Of a stretch of DNA of 64,000 bases, positions 26,280-35,355 are shown piece by piece. Location of the stretch: assembly GCA_024694365.1 (NCBI GenBank), contig JAILJX010000054.1, positions 22,190 to 86,189 of the forward strand, in the 5' to 3' direction. Within the stretch, counting starts at the first letter, position 1, and each line of letters begins with the position of its first letter. Made by a program: the position numbers and the translations under genes. This DNA comes from Kiritimatiellia bacterium (GTDB taxonomy: Bacteria > Verrucomicrobiota > Kiritimatiellia > RFP12 > UBA1067). Below the pieces are notes generated by a model. That model ran no database searches. It was not told the DNA's origin and saw nothing but the letters and a program-made list of their open reading frames with translations.

Positions 26280-26876
26280 ATGGACGCTTCGAAAGCCATA
26301 AGCGGCGACATCGGCAAGGAAAACGTGAATCTTTCGATGTCATGGGGGGCGAACTTCGGCGACTACTCCATAACGGACGGCAACGGCAAGACCCGCAAAG
26401 TCGATTTTCAGGACATCATGGTCTCAGTCAGCGAATTCCGCGCCGTGTCCGTCGAAGGCGAGGTCGCGCCTCTGACGGCGCGCATCAAGGCCCGCAACAA
26501 CTACCTCGACAAGCTTGGCGAGGCTCTCGCGGCCGTGACGAAAAAGCAGGCCGATTTCAAAAGCGATGACGAAGGCAGTAAAACCATGAGCGGATATTTC
26601 TCGGTCAATGTCTCGGATACGATCCGCAAGGCCGGCTGTGCGCAGTATCTCAAGACGAACAACGGCGCGGGCACCGAGGCCGACGCCACAAAGGCCGGGA
26701 TAGAGGGCATTCTGCAGCAGCTCAAATCGACGATCGACGGGCTCAACAACCGCGCCCAGGCGGACATGACGCGCCTTCAGGGCCTCGTCGACCGCCGCGA
26801 CGAATCTTACACCACGGCCTCGAATCTGATGTCCGCCGTGAGCGATACGCGCTCCAATACGATCAGGAACATGTGA
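26280..26876 (+). CDS. EspA/SseB-like T3SS secreted protein, paralogue 4
   Basis: A 198-residue protein, the closest relative of paralogue 3: same LGEALA helix at about 76-95 and the same carboxy end, QADMTRLQGLVDRRDESYTT followed by SNTIRNM. A terminal -IxNM/-IxNI after a long helix also recalls T3SS needle and rod subunits, although those are much shorter (about 80-110 residues). The middle (TMSGYFSVNVSDTIRKAGCA) is unlike the other members. Ribosome site GGAAAGGAGA. Its stop codon overlaps the start of the nucleosidase gene. Confidence 0.55.
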   Translation: MDASKAISGDIGKENVNLSMSWGANFGDYSITDGNGKTRKVDFQDIMVSVSEFRAVSVEGEVAPLTARIKARNNYLDKLGEALAAVTKKQADFKSDDEGSKTMSGYFSVNVSDTIRKAGCAQYLKTNNGAGTEADATKAGIEGILQQLKSTIDGLNNRAQADMTRLQGLVDRRDESYTTASNLMSAVSDTRSNTIRNM

Positions 26877-27541
26877 CGATGGCGGCGCTTTCGCAGGGAA
26901 CCGTAGCCTTCGTCGCCGCCATGGAGTGCGAGGCGGGGTGCGTCACCGCCCGTCTCGCGAACGCGGTCGAGACCCGCGAATTCGGCAGGCGCGTCGTCAG
27001 GGGGTTGCTTGGCAGACGCTCCGCGATGGTCGTCGTATCCGGGATCGGCAAGGCAAACGCAGCGGCGGCCGCCCAGTTCGCGGTGCAATCCGGCGCGTCG
27101 GAGCTTGCCAGCGTCGGGGTGTGCGGCGGCTTCGAGCCCGGGATGAAGCCCGGCGACGTGTATGAAGTCGACAGGGCGGTGCAGTACGATTTCGACCTTT
27201 CCGCCGTTGACGACAAAGGCCCCGGATTCATCGACGGACGCGACACCCCATATTTCGCTCTTGCGGCGTGCGGGCTTTTCCCCGCTAAGACCCTCGGCAC
27301 GGGCGACAGGTTCACCGAAAGCGATGCCGATTTCCCTCTTTTGAGACGGCTCGGCGTAGGCCTCAGAGACATGGAGGGCGCCGCCGTGGCACAGGTCGCC
27401 GAGACTGCAGGGATCCCCTGCCGGGCGATCAAATGCGTGACCAACACGATAGGGGAGACCGCCGGCGCCCAATATTCCGGGAACCTCGTGCGATCTCTCG
27501 AGGCTCTGTCCAAGGCTGTCGCAGAGGCGTGGAATATTTGA
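26873..27541 (+). CDS. MTA/SAH nucleosidase-like phosphorylase-superfamily protein
   Basis: A 222-residue nucleoside phosphorylase-fold protein. The catalytic Glu and substrate motif RDMEGAAVAQVAETAGIP (about 163-180) and ASVGVCGGFEPGMKPGDVYE (about 79-98) are those of 5'-methylthioadenosine/S-adenosylhomocysteine nucleosidases, which recycle by-products of methylation and polyamine synthesis; a futalosine hydrolase is an alternative. GTG at 26873 overlaps the stop of the T3SS gene before it; the ATG at 26879 is the other possible start. It is probably co-transcribed with the translocon genes. Confidence 0.82.
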   Translation: MTMAALSQGTVAFVAAMECEAGCVTARLANAVETREFGRRVVRGLLGRRSAMVVVSGIGKANAAAAAQFAVQSGASELASVGVCGGFEPGMKPGDVYEVDRAVQYDFDLSAVDDKGPGFIDGRDTPYFALAACGLFPAKTLGTGDRFTESDADFPLLRRLGVGLRDMEGAAVAQVAETAGIPCRAIKCVTNTIGETAGAQYSGNLVRSLEALSKAVAEAWNI

Positions 27542-27547
27542 TATAAT
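27542..27547 (+). promoter_or_regulatory. -10 box of icd, leaderless arrangement
   Basis: TATAAT ends 7 nt before the ATG at 27555 and sits directly after the nucleosidase stop codon. No ribosome site can fit in the transcript. Confidence 0.75.
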
Positions 27548-27554
27548 ATAGCCC

Positions 27555-28778
27555 ATGAGCGAAAAAATCAGAATGCAGGATGGGAGGCTTGTCGTTCCGG
27601 CCGACCCTGAAATACCTTTCATCGAAGGAGACGGAACAGGTCCGGACATTACGCGCGCGGCAATGGGAGTGTGGAATGCAGCCGTGGAGAAGGCCTACGG
27701 GGGGGCGCGCAAGATAGCGTGGAACGAGGTTCTCGCCGGAGAGAAAGCCTTCAATGCGACGGGCGAGTGGCTGCCGAAGGCGACGCTGGACGCATGTCGC
27801 GATTCTCTCGTTTCGATAAAAGGTCCGCTTACCACGCCCGTCGGCGGCGGGATAAGATCGATCAACGTACAGATGCGCCAGGCGCTCGATCTGTACGTCT
27901 GCCTGAGGCCGGTGAGATGGTTCAAGGGCGTCCCTTCCCCGGTGAAGCGCCCCGAACTTACCGACATGGTGATTTTCAGGGAGAATACCGAAGACATCTA
28001 CGCGGGGATAGAGTGGATGAACGGCACGCCCGAGGTCGAGAGGGTCAAAAAGTTTCTCATCGACGAGATGGGCGTCGCCAAGATCCGCTTCCCGAAAACC
28101 GCATCGATCGGCATAAAGCCCGTTTCTCTCGAAGGCACCGAGCGCCTCGTCAGGGCGGCGCTCGATTATGCCGTCGCGAACGACCGCAAATCCGTGACGC
28201 TTGTACACAAGGGGAACATCCAGAAGTTTACGGAAGGCGCCTTCCGCGACTGGGGCTATGCGCTCGCCAAGAGGGAGTACGGCGCGACGCCGGTCGGCAC
28301 GGGCCCGTGGTGCGAGTTCAGGAATCCGAATACGGGCCGCACGATCGTCGTCAAAGACTGCATCTGCGACGCGTTCCTTCAGCAGATACTTACCCGCCCC
28401 TCGGAATACGACGTCATAGCGACGCTCAACCTTAACGGCGACTATGTCTCCGATGCGCTTGCGGCTACGGTCGGAGGAATCGGCATCGCGCCCGGGGCCA
28501 ACATCAACTATGCGACGGGAGTCGCCGTCTTCGAGGCGACCCACGGCACCGCCCCCAAGTACGCGGGCCTCGACAAGGTGAATCCAGGCTCGCTCATACT
28601 CTCCGGCGAGATGATGCTGCGCTACATGGGATGGACCGAGGCGGCCGATCTCATCATAGCCGCCATGGACCGGGTAATCGCCGCGAAAACCGTGACGTAC
28701 GACTTCGCCCGCCAGATGGAGGACGCGATCGAACTCAAATGCTCGGAATTCGGCGCGGCGCTCGCCGCGGCGATGTGA
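27555..28778 (+). CDS. icd: Isocitrate dehydrogenase (NADP type)
   Basis: Oxidative decarboxylation of isocitrate to 2-oxoglutarate. 407 residues, the length of bacterial dimeric NADP-IDH. Seen: [10 protein letters not shown] (about 23-32), the substrate-binding run [13 protein letters not shown] (about 97-109), [14 protein letters not shown], the lysine/aspartate region [26 protein letters not shown], and the NADP-selecting HGTAPKYAG with Lys-Tyr. It works with citrate synthase at 10.4 kb in the oxidative arm of the TCA cycle. No aconitase is in the window. Confidence 0.95.
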   Translation: MSEKIRMQDGRLVVPADPEIPFIEGDGTGPDITRAAMGVWNAAVEKAYGGARKIAWNEVLAGEKAFNATGEWLPKATLDACRDSLVSIKGPLTTPVGGGIRSINVQMRQALDLYVCLRPVRWFKGVPSPVKRPELTDMVIFRENTEDIYAGIEWMNGTPEVERVKKFLIDEMGVAKIRFPKTASIGIKPVSLEGTERLVRAALDYAVANDRKSVTLVHKGNIQKFTEGAFRDWGYALAKREYGATPVGTGPWCEFRNPNTGRTIVVKDCICDAFLQQILTRPSEYDVIATLNLNGDYVSDALAATVGGIGIAPGANINYATGVAVFEATHGTAPKYAGLDKVNPGSLILSGEMMLRYMGWTEAADLIIAAMDRVIAAKTVTYDFARQMEDAIELKCSEFGAALAAAM

Positions 28779-28779
28779 C

Positions 28780-30351
28780 ATGGCCCGTAGGCGGGAGCGG
28801 CTGCTGCTTCTGACGCCTCCCTTGGTGCAGACGAATACGCCATATCCGGCGACGATGCACCTTGCGGGATACCTGCGCTCGCAGGGATGCGCCGTAGAGC
28901 AGCGCGACCTCGGCATAAGGGTCGTCCTCGATGTCTTGAGGGCGTATGGGGGCGACGAGGCGGACGAGCTCCTCGAGCTTCTGCAGAGCTCCGCCCCGGC
29001 CGAGGCCAAGATCGAGGCGAGCAGAATCATAGACGACCTCGCCCTCGACATACGCGACAGCGTAGACCCCGGCTTCGGTTTTTCGCGCTACGCCGAGCGC
29101 ATAAGCGCCCAGGCCTCCGACTTCGGCGAAGTGGAGAAGCTCGTAAAAAGGCGCGGCGTCATGGATGAATTCCTCGATCGCCGCCTTGACGAGGCCATAG
29201 CCGAGACCCGCCCCACCGTCATAGGCGTGACTTGCCCGTTTCCGGGAACCTTGGTCGCTGCGTTCAAAATCGCCCGCCGCGTCAAGAAACTCCATCCCGG
29301 AATACGCCTTGCGCTGGGCGGCGGATTCGTCTCGACCGAGCTCAGGGACATGACCGATCCACGGCCGCGGAAATATTTCGACGAATTCATGTTCGACGAA
29401 GGCTACGCGCCCATGATGAAGCTTGTCGGGCGCCGTCCGAAACCCGTCCCCTCATTTGTCGAGCCTTGCTACGACGGCATAGACTGGGGCGACTACTTCG
29501 ATGTCGTCGAGACCGAGAATCCGATGCACAGGCTGTGGAGCGTCGGACGCTGGCGCAAGCTTCAGATGGCCCGCGGCTGCTATTGGCACCGCTGCGCGTT
29601 CTGCGATGTGAAACTGCCCTACATCAATTGCTTCGAGCAGCCTTCCGCCGCAGAGATAGTCGACGCCATCGAGCATCTCGGCGGAGATGTCCATTTTGTG
29701 GACGAGGCGATGCCCCCTGGTCTTGTCAGAAAGGTCTGTGAAGAAATCGTTCGCCGCAGGCTCGATTGCGGCTGGTGGGGGAATGTGCGTTTTGATGCGG
29801 CATACACCCCCGAGCTATGCAGGCTCATGGCCAAGGCGGGCTGCATTGCCGTCACTGGCGGGCTGGAGTGCGCGAACGACAGGCTTCTGAAGCTTATGGT
29901 AAAGGGAATAACGCTCGAATCCGCGGAAAAAGCGTTGCGTTCGTTCCGTTCGGCCGGCATCATGGTGCATGCGTACCTTATGTACGGCTTCCCGACCGAG
30001 ACCTTGGACGAGGCGCTCGGGGCTCTTGAGTTTGTCCGCGGGCTCTTCCGCCGCGATCTTATCCAAAGCGCCTTTTGGCACAGGTTCGCCTTGACCGTAC
30101 ACTCTCCCGTCTACCGCGACGCGGAGAAATTCGGGATTGCCGTCTGCGAGCCGCCGCGCCCCAAACGCCTTTTCTGCAGGAACGAAGTCCCGTTCACGGA
30201 GTCCGGCGCCCCCGATTGGGACGAAGCGGGCCGTGCGCTCGATCTCGCCCTGTACAACTATATGGAGGGAAGGGGACTCGACAAGGATGTCGGCTTTTGG
30301 CTTCGTGCTGTGCGCAAAAACCGCCATAAGGGGTTCAAAAAGTCTAAATAA
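28780..30351 (+). CDS. B12-binding-type radical SAM protein
   Basis: A 523-residue protein. The first 200 residues have a cobalamin-binding-like Rossmann region (LLLTPPLVQTNTPYPATMHL; IGVTCPFPGTLVAAF; LALGGGF). The radical SAM core follows with the cluster motif ARGCYWHRCAFCD (about 263-275), a C-x4-C-x2-C spacing common to this B12-dependent group, plus GGLECANDRLLKLMVKGIT. Substrate unknown. It starts 1 nt after icd ends, so it is read from the icd promoter. Relatives modify lipids, natural products or cell-wall parts; nothing here decides which. Confidence 0.85.
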   Translation: MARRRERLLLLTPPLVQTNTPYPATMHLAGYLRSQGCAVEQRDLGIRVVLDVLRAYGGDEADELLELLQSSAPAEAKIEASRIIDDLALDIRDSVDPGFGFSRYAERISAQASDFGEVEKLVKRRGVMDEFLDRRLDEAIAETRPTVIGVTCPFPGTLVAAFKIARRVKKLHPGIRLALGGGFVSTELRDMTDPRPRKYFDEFMFDEGYAPMMKLVGRRPKPVPSFVEPCYDGIDWGDYFDVVETENPMHRLWSVGRWRKLQMARGCYWHRCAFCDVKLPYINCFEQPSAAEIVDAIEHLGGDVHFVDEAMPPGLVRKVCEEIVRRRLDCGWWGNVRFDAAYTPELCRLMAKAGCIAVTGGLECANDRLLKLMVKGITLESAEKALRSFRSAGIMVHAYLMYGFPTETLDEALGALEFVRGLFRRDLIQSAFWHRFALTVHSPVYRDAEKFGIAVCEPPRPKRLFCRNEVPFTESGAPDWDEAGRALDLALYNYMEGRGLDKDVGFWLRAVRKNRHKGFKKSK

Positions 30352-30363
30352 CGGCACTGGGGG

Positions 30364-30392
30364 TTGCGCACTGCGGCGGAATAGGTTATAAT
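30364..30392 (+). promoter_or_regulatory. Promoter of the FadL-like porin gene, leaderless arrangement
   Basis: TTGCGC (30364-30369), 17-nt spacer, TATAAT (30387-30392), then only 7 nt to the ATG at 30400. Confidence 0.8.
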
Positions 30393-30399
30393 ACCGCCC

Positions 30400-31722
30400 A
30401 TGAAAACGACAAAGAAGGCTTTGGCGGCCATGGTCGCCCTCACCGGTCTCGGGGCCCTTGCTGCGGGATTCGGTCTGTATGAAATGGACGCAGGCTCAAC
30501 GGCAATGGGTGGGCATGTCTTCGGCAGCCCGCGCAACGCCTCCGCAGTCTATTACAATCCCGCCGGAATGAGCGGGATGACCGGAACAGTGTTCACCGTC
30601 GGCATGACGGTGATCAATCCGAGAGCCGATGCGCGCGTCAACATGGCGCATGACACACGCATGAACGCAGGGTGGATTTTCGCGCCTACGTTCTTCGTGA
30701 CGCAGGAGCTGCCCTGGGGCTTCCACTTCGGTTTCGGCGGCTTTGCCGACTTCGGTATCGCTTCTTCCTATAACAATCATTGGGAACTCAAGCACGACTC
30801 CACAAAGACGATGCTGGAGGGCTATACGCTTCAGCCCGTGCTCTCCTACGACATACTCGACAACTGGTCCGTAGCCGCGGGCCCCCGCTTCACCTTCGTC
30901 AATTTCGAGACGAGGCAGCGCCGCGACTTCGGCTTTGCCGACAAGCTCTCCCTCGCCCAGTCCATGGCGCTCTACGGAGTGCCGGTCCACGCGGCCGCGC
31001 GCGGGAGAAACCGTCTCAAGATACAGGCGGACAACGAGGACGACATCGGCGTCGGGCTTGTTGTGGGCACGCAGTACCGCCTTACCGACAAGTTCGCGCT
31101 CGGCGCGATGTACCGTTCGCGCGTGAAGACCACTCTCAAGGGCCATGCTTCGTGGAAGGGGGACGACTTCTCCCACCACGGCAACGATCTCTCCGAAACT
31201 ATCCAGCTGCCTGCCCAGATCACCCTCGGCTTCAACTGGGACGACGCCCTCTGGCTTGACGACCTCCACCTCGGAGCGTCCGTTAGCTGGATAGAGTGGT
31301 CAAAGATGTCAGCTCTCCGGTTCGACGTCTACAACCCCATATCCAAGAAGGTGGAGAACAACGAAATCAAGATGGACTGGCGCAACACCTATCGCGCCGG
31401 GTTCGGTCTCGGTTACGACGTCACCGACAATTGGGAAGTCATGGCCGGATATACTTACGACTGGGATCCCTGCCGCAACCGTCTTGGCTACGACCACACG
31501 ATGCTGCCGATGGGTGACAGGCACATCGTCACCTCCGGCCTCGCGTGGACGAGCGACGACGGAGTCTGGGAAATCGCATTCTCCTACGCGCTCGTGATCC
31601 AGGAATCCCGCTCGCAGCGCATCCCTGACGAATACTACGCCTACAACAAGAAGGTGCACAAGATGCACGTGCACAACGGCTATTCGCACATCTTCTCGTT
31701 CGGCGTGACGTACAGGTTCTGA
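30400..31722 (+). CDS. OmpP1/FadL-family outer-membrane transport protein
   Basis: A 440-residue beta-barrel protein for uptake of long-chain fatty acids or other hydrophobic compounds. A signal peptide covers residues 1-22 (KALAAMVALTGLGALAAGFG). The mature start, GLYEMDAGSTAMGGHVFGSP followed by ASAVYYNPAGMSG, is the FadL hatch signature (NPAG). Repeated aromatic beta strands follow (WSVAAGPRFTFVNFETRQ; WEVMAGYTYDWDPCRN), and the protein ends in Phe (VTYRF) as outer-membrane barrels do. Confidence 0.9.
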   Translation: MKTTKKALAAMVALTGLGALAAGFGLYEMDAGSTAMGGHVFGSPRNASAVYYNPAGMSGMTGTVFTVGMTVINPRADARVNMAHDTRMNAGWIFAPTFFVTQELPWGFHFGFGGFADFGIASSYNNHWELKHDSTKTMLEGYTLQPVLSYDILDNWSVAAGPRFTFVNFETRQRRDFGFADKLSLAQSMALYGVPVHAAARGRNRLKIQADNEDDIGVGLVVGTQYRLTDKFALGAMYRSRVKTTLKGHASWKGDDFSHHGNDLSETIQLPAQITLGFNWDDALWLDDLHLGASVSWIEWSKMSALRFDVYNPISKKVENNEIKMDWRNTYRAGFGLGYDVTDNWEVMAGYTYDWDPCRNRLGYDHTMLPMGDRHIVTSGLAWTSDDGVWEIAFSYALVIQESRSQRIPDEYYAYNKKVHKMHVHNGYSHIFSFGVTYRF

Positions 31723-31725
31723 GCG

Positions 31726-32991
31726 ATGAAGGTCGCGCTGGCCGGCGACGTTGCTCTCGATCTTCTCGCGCCATATTTCCGCGAGGCGGGATTCGAGACG
31801 TATGTCCCGGCCGGTTTCGGGACATGGAGGCAGGAGCTTCTCGACGGAAACTCCGGCCTCCATCGTTTTTCCCCCGATGCCGTGTGCGACGTGAGGTCGT
31901 ACGACGGCGTGCTGGCAAGGGAGATCCCGGGCTTTTTCGACGAAAGGATGCGCGTTCTCGCGTCCATGCCATACTCGCTCGCCGGGATCCGCGCGATCGT
32001 GGATGAGTTTTCCTGGAGCGTCCTTTCGTCGTCCAGGAAGATTCTGGCCGTTGACGCCGACGAGACGCTATGGCGCGGGATACTTTCCGAGGACGGCAAG
32101 GAGAACCTCTCGCCGTGCACTTCTTTCCAGGAAGGCCTGAAGGCCCTGCGGGCCGAAGGCGTGACTCTCGTCCTGCTCACGAAGAACGATCCCGTTTTTC
32201 CGTTCATGCGCGGGGACATGCCGCTGAAAGACGGCGATTTCGCCGTGATGAAGGTGAATTGGGGACCAAAGGCCGGCAATCTTCTGGAGGCGTGCCGCGA
32301 GCTCAATCTCGGCGTAGAATCCGCCGTCTTCCTCGACGACAATCCGTTTGAACGCGCCCAGATGAAGGCGCAGCTCCCCGAGGTTGCCACGGCTCCGTGG
32401 AATGGATGGGACGGCGGCTGCCCGGCCGTGACGCTTCTGAGGAGGCTTAAGTCCTGCTTCTTCTCCGGCATGGGCGCGACCGCCGAAGACAGGCTCAGGT
32501 CTGCCGACTACTCTGCGATGGCCGCGAGGGCGGAATCTCTCGCCGGGGCGAAGACGCTTGAGGGGTATCTCGATTCGCTTGATCTCCGCGTCGAGCCGTC
32601 CGCCGCCGGAGAGCGGGATCTCGACCGCCTCGCACAGATGGCGGGGAAGACCAACCAGTTCAACGCAACGACCATAAGGCGCTCGCGCGCATGTTTCGCG
32701 TCGCTCATTGCGGACCCCTCCAAACGCGTATTTGTCTTCAGGTCCCGCGACCGCTATGGCGACCAGGGGCTTGTGTGCTATGTCGTGGCCGATCTCCCCT
32801 CGCGCAGAATCACCGATTTTGTCATGAGCTGCCGCGCCATGGGCAGGACCCTCGAACATTTCGCATGGCGGTATGTATGCGATGCGCTCGGTTTCGTCCC
32901 GTCCGTTGATTTCGTCCCGACGGCGAAGAACGGTCCGTTCAAGGCCTTTCTCGATTCGGGGATGGCGGTGAGGACTCGGTACAGGACATGA
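31726..32991 (+). CDS. FkbH-like HAD-superfamily protein
   Basis: A 421-residue protein with an HAD-IIIC phosphatase-like core, ILAVDADETLWRGILSEDG (about 106-124), SLLTKND-type motif II (LVLLTKNDP) and FLDDNPFERAQMKAQLPEVA. A GNAT-like second half follows (KTNQFNATTIRRSRA; FRSRDRYGDQGLVCYVVAD). FkbH proteins load glyceryl-phosphate units onto carrier proteins in polyketide or surface-glycan pathways. It starts 3 nt after the porin gene and overlaps the glycosyltransferase by four bases, which suggests surface-glycan work. Confidence 0.85.
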   Translation: MKVALAGDVALDLLAPYFREAGFETYVPAGFGTWRQELLDGNSGLHRFSPDAVCDVRSYDGVLAREIPGFFDERMRVLASMPYSLAGIRAIVDEFSWSVLSSSRKILAVDADETLWRGILSEDGKENLSPCTSFQEGLKALRAEGVTLVLLTKNDPVFPFMRGDMPLKDGDFAVMKVNWGPKAGNLLEACRELNLGVESAVFLDDNPFERAQMKAQLPEVATAPWNGWDGGCPAVTLLRRLKSCFFSGMGATAEDRLRSADYSAMAARAESLAGAKTLEGYLDSLDLRVEPSAAGERDLDRLAQMAGKTNQFNATTIRRSRACFASLIADPSKRVFVFRSRDRYGDQGLVCYVVADLPSRRITDFVMSCRAMGRTLEHFAWRYVCDALGFVPSVDFVPTAKNGPFKAFLDSGMAVRTRYRT

Positions 32992-34139
32992 GAGTCTGGA
33001 TAATAAACCCTTTCGACAACTTGCCGCAGGAGGGCTACAGGCCGATGCGGTTTTGGCTCATGGCGTCGGCGTACGCCGCCGCCGGACACGAAGTCACATA
33101 TTGGTCGGCCGATTTTTCCCATGCAAACAAGGCTCTGCGCAGGATGGACGCCGCCGTGCCGCCGCCTCCTTTCAGGCTGGTTCTTCTCAAGGAGCCGCCC
33201 TATTCCTCCAACGTCAGCTTCAGGCGGATGTACGCCCACTGGCGCTGGGCGAAGAACTGGCGCGCCGCGGCGGAGGGCGAGACGCGGCCCGATGCCATTA
33301 TCGCGAGCACTCCGCCCCTTTGCATAGGCAGAGAGGTGCGCCGCTACGCCGCAAAGACGGGCGCGAAGGTAGTCGTGGACATAATGGACGATTGGCCGGG
33401 CACCTTCGAACGCGTCGCGCCCCGGTTCTTGCTCTGGCCGCTCAGGCGGCTTGCGAAGGCCAACCTGCGCGCCGCCGACGCCGTAAGCGTCGTTGCGGAC
33501 AGGTATGCCGATCTCGCCCGCGGTTTAGGCTTCAAGGGCCCTCTCAGGCGATTCTATCACGGAATAGAGATGCACCCCCTCGCCGCGGCCGGAGCGGAGA
33601 GGGGCGGTGGCCTGCGGCTCGTCTACATAGGCAATCTCGGGCGCACTTACGATTTGACGACTGTCGTCGAGGCCTTGCCTCTTCTTCCGGGAGCGACTCT
33701 GGATATCGCCGGAGAGGGAGAGCAGCTCGATCGGCTGAAAGAAACCGCAGCCGGGCTGTCCGTCCGTTTTCACGGCTATGTCGGCGAAAGAGAGCTTGCC
33801 GAACTCCTTTCAGGCTGCGACGTCGGCATAGTCCCCATGCAAAGCGAAAGCTGCGTCGGGGTGCCCTACAAATTCGCCGACTATGCGAAAGCGGGGCTTG
33901 CCATAGCGAGCAGTCTCGGCGGCGAAAGCGGAAAGCTTCTGGCCGTGTACGGAGCGGGAGTCGCCTACAGAGGCGGCGATCCCCGGTCTCTCGCATCGTC
34001 CCTGGCGTCGCTCCGTTCTCGCCTGGAGGAAATGAAGAAGGGCGCGAGAAAGATGGCCGAGACCGAGTTCGACGCAAAAAGGATATATGCCGAGCACGTA
34101 CGCTTCACGGAAGGGCTTTTCCGGGGAAAGGAAGGATAG
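32988..34139 (+). CDS. Glycosyltransferase, GT4-like
   Basis: A 383-residue GT-B enzyme. Amino domain: PMRFWLMASAYAAAGHEVTY. Carboxy domain: LRLVYIGNLGRTYDLTTVVE, LDIAGEGEQLDRL, VRFHGYVGERELAELLSGCD and VGVPYKFADYAKAGLAIASS, the nucleotide-sugar site of GT4 enzymes in which a Lys replaces the usual Glu-rich pattern. Donor and acceptor unknown. Overlaps fkbH-like gene (ATGA) upstream; the methyltransferase gene begins 1 nt after its stop. Confidence 0.85.
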   Translation: MRVWIINPFDNLPQEGYRPMRFWLMASAYAAAGHEVTYWSADFSHANKALRRMDAAVPPPPFRLVLLKEPPYSSNVSFRRMYAHWRWAKNWRAAAEGETRPDAIIASTPPLCIGREVRRYAAKTGAKVVVDIMDDWPGTFERVAPRFLLWPLRRLAKANLRAADAVSVVADRYADLARGLGFKGPLRRFYHGIEMHPLAAAGAERGGGLRLVYIGNLGRTYDLTTVVEALPLLPGATLDIAGEGEQLDRLKETAAGLSVRFHGYVGERELAELLSGCDVGIVPMQSESCVGVPYKFADYAKAGLAIASSLGGESGKLLAVYGAGVAYRGGDPRSLASSLASLRSRLEEMKKGARKMAETEFDAKRIYAEHVRFTEGLFRGKEG

Positions 34140-34140
34140 G

Positions 34141-35343
34141 TTGGAAAAGATCGAATTGAAGGCAGGGCGCGAAAAGAGCGTCTTGAGGCGCCACCCGTGG
34201 ATATTCTCGGGCGCGATCGCCTCCGCGACGGACGGCATCGGGTCCGGCTCGACGGTGGAAGTCGTCTCCGCGAAGGGTGAATGTCTAGGCTACGGCTCTT
34301 TCTCTCCCGCATCCCAGATAAGGGTAAGAATGCTCTCCTTCGATCGCGGCAGGGTCCCCGATGCGTCGCTCGTCTCGGAAAGGATCGCCCTCGCCGCAGC
34401 GAGGCGCGAAGCGCTGCTTTCCGCCGGATATTCGAATGCCGCTAGGCTCGTCAACGCCGAAAGCGACGGGCTCCCCGGGCTCGTGGTCGACTTGTATGCG
34501 GGGCACGCCGTCGCCCAATTCACTTCGGCCGGGGCGGAATATTGGAAGGGGACGATAGTCGAGGCGCTTATGGCCAACTTGAGGGGCATAAGGTCCGTCT
34601 CCGAGCGCGCCGACGTCGACGCAAGGCGCAAGGAAGGGCTGGATTTCAAGGAGGGTCTCCATCTTCTCGCAGGCGAAGAGCCGCCAGAGCTCATAGAAAT
34701 ACATGAAGGCGCGGTGAAGCTCTTCGTCGATCCGCGCAAAGGGCACAAGACGGGCTTCTATCTCGATCAGCGGGCGGCGAGGCGGACTGTCGGCTCGTTC
34801 GCAAAGGGGAGAACCGTCCTCAATTGCTTTTCCTACACGGGGGGATTCGGGATTCACGCCGCGGCGGCAGGGGCGGCCCATGTGACGCAGGTGGACGTCT
34901 CCTCCGACGCCCTCGCCCTGGGAAGGCGCAATGCCGAGGCGACATTGGGCCCGGGGTACGGCGAAAAGATGGATTTCGCCGAGGCCGACGTCTTCAAGCA
35001 TCTGAGATGGTGCCGCGATTCCGGAAAACGTTTCGGCATGATAATTCTCGATCCTCCGAAATTCGCCGAGTCGAAATCGCAGGTCCTCAAGGCGGCTCGC
35101 GGCTACAAGGACATCAATCTCCTTGCAATGAAGCTTCTGGAGCCGGGAGGGATCCTCGCCACGTTCTCCTGCTCGGGCGCAATGACGGAAGACTTGTTCC
35201 TCAAAGTCGTGGCCGAGGCCGCGGAGGATGCCAAGAGGGATTTTCAGATAGCTGCGCGCACGGGGCAGGATGCCGATCACCCCGTTTCTCTTGCATTCCC
35301 CGAGGGGCTTTATCTCAAGGGGCTCGTTCTCAGGGCGGTGTGA
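34141..35343 (+). CDS. Class I rRNA methyltransferase, RlmI/PUA type
   Basis: A 400-residue SAM-dependent RNA methyltransferase. PUA domain first (REKSVLRRHPWIFSGAIASA), an EEHEE middle domain (ARLVNAESDGLPGLVVDLYA), then the Rossmann core (GRTVLNCFSYTGGFGIHAAA), the DPPKF motif (ILDPPKFAESKSQV) and ATFSCSG. Family members methylate C1962 of 23S rRNA at C5. The start is TTG at 34141, preceded by AAAGGAAGG; upstream in-frame codons overlap the glycosyltransferase and lack a ribosome site. Confidence 0.88.
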   Translation: MEKIELKAGREKSVLRRHPWIFSGAIASATDGIGSGSTVEVVSAKGECLGYGSFSPASQIRVRMLSFDRGRVPDASLVSERIALAAARREALLSAGYSNAARLVNAESDGLPGLVVDLYAGHAVAQFTSAGAEYWKGTIVEALMANLRGIRSVSERADVDARRKEGLDFKEGLHLLAGEEPPELIEIHEGAVKLFVDPRKGHKTGFYLDQRAARRTVGSFAKGRTVLNCFSYTGGFGIHAAAAGAAHVTQVDVSSDALALGRRNAEATLGPGYGEKMDFAEADVFKHLRWCRDSGKRFGMIILDPPKFAESKSQVLKAARGYKDINLLAMKLLEPGGILATFSCSGAMTEDLFLKVVAEAAEDAKRDFQIAARTGQDADHPVSLAFPEGLYLKGLVLRAV

Positions 35344-35355
35344 AAGGAGGCTTCC

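Noticed and set aside
27429..29051. 540-codon minus-strand frame over icd
   Set aside because: Antisense of icd and the radical SAM gene; low-quality composition and no motif.
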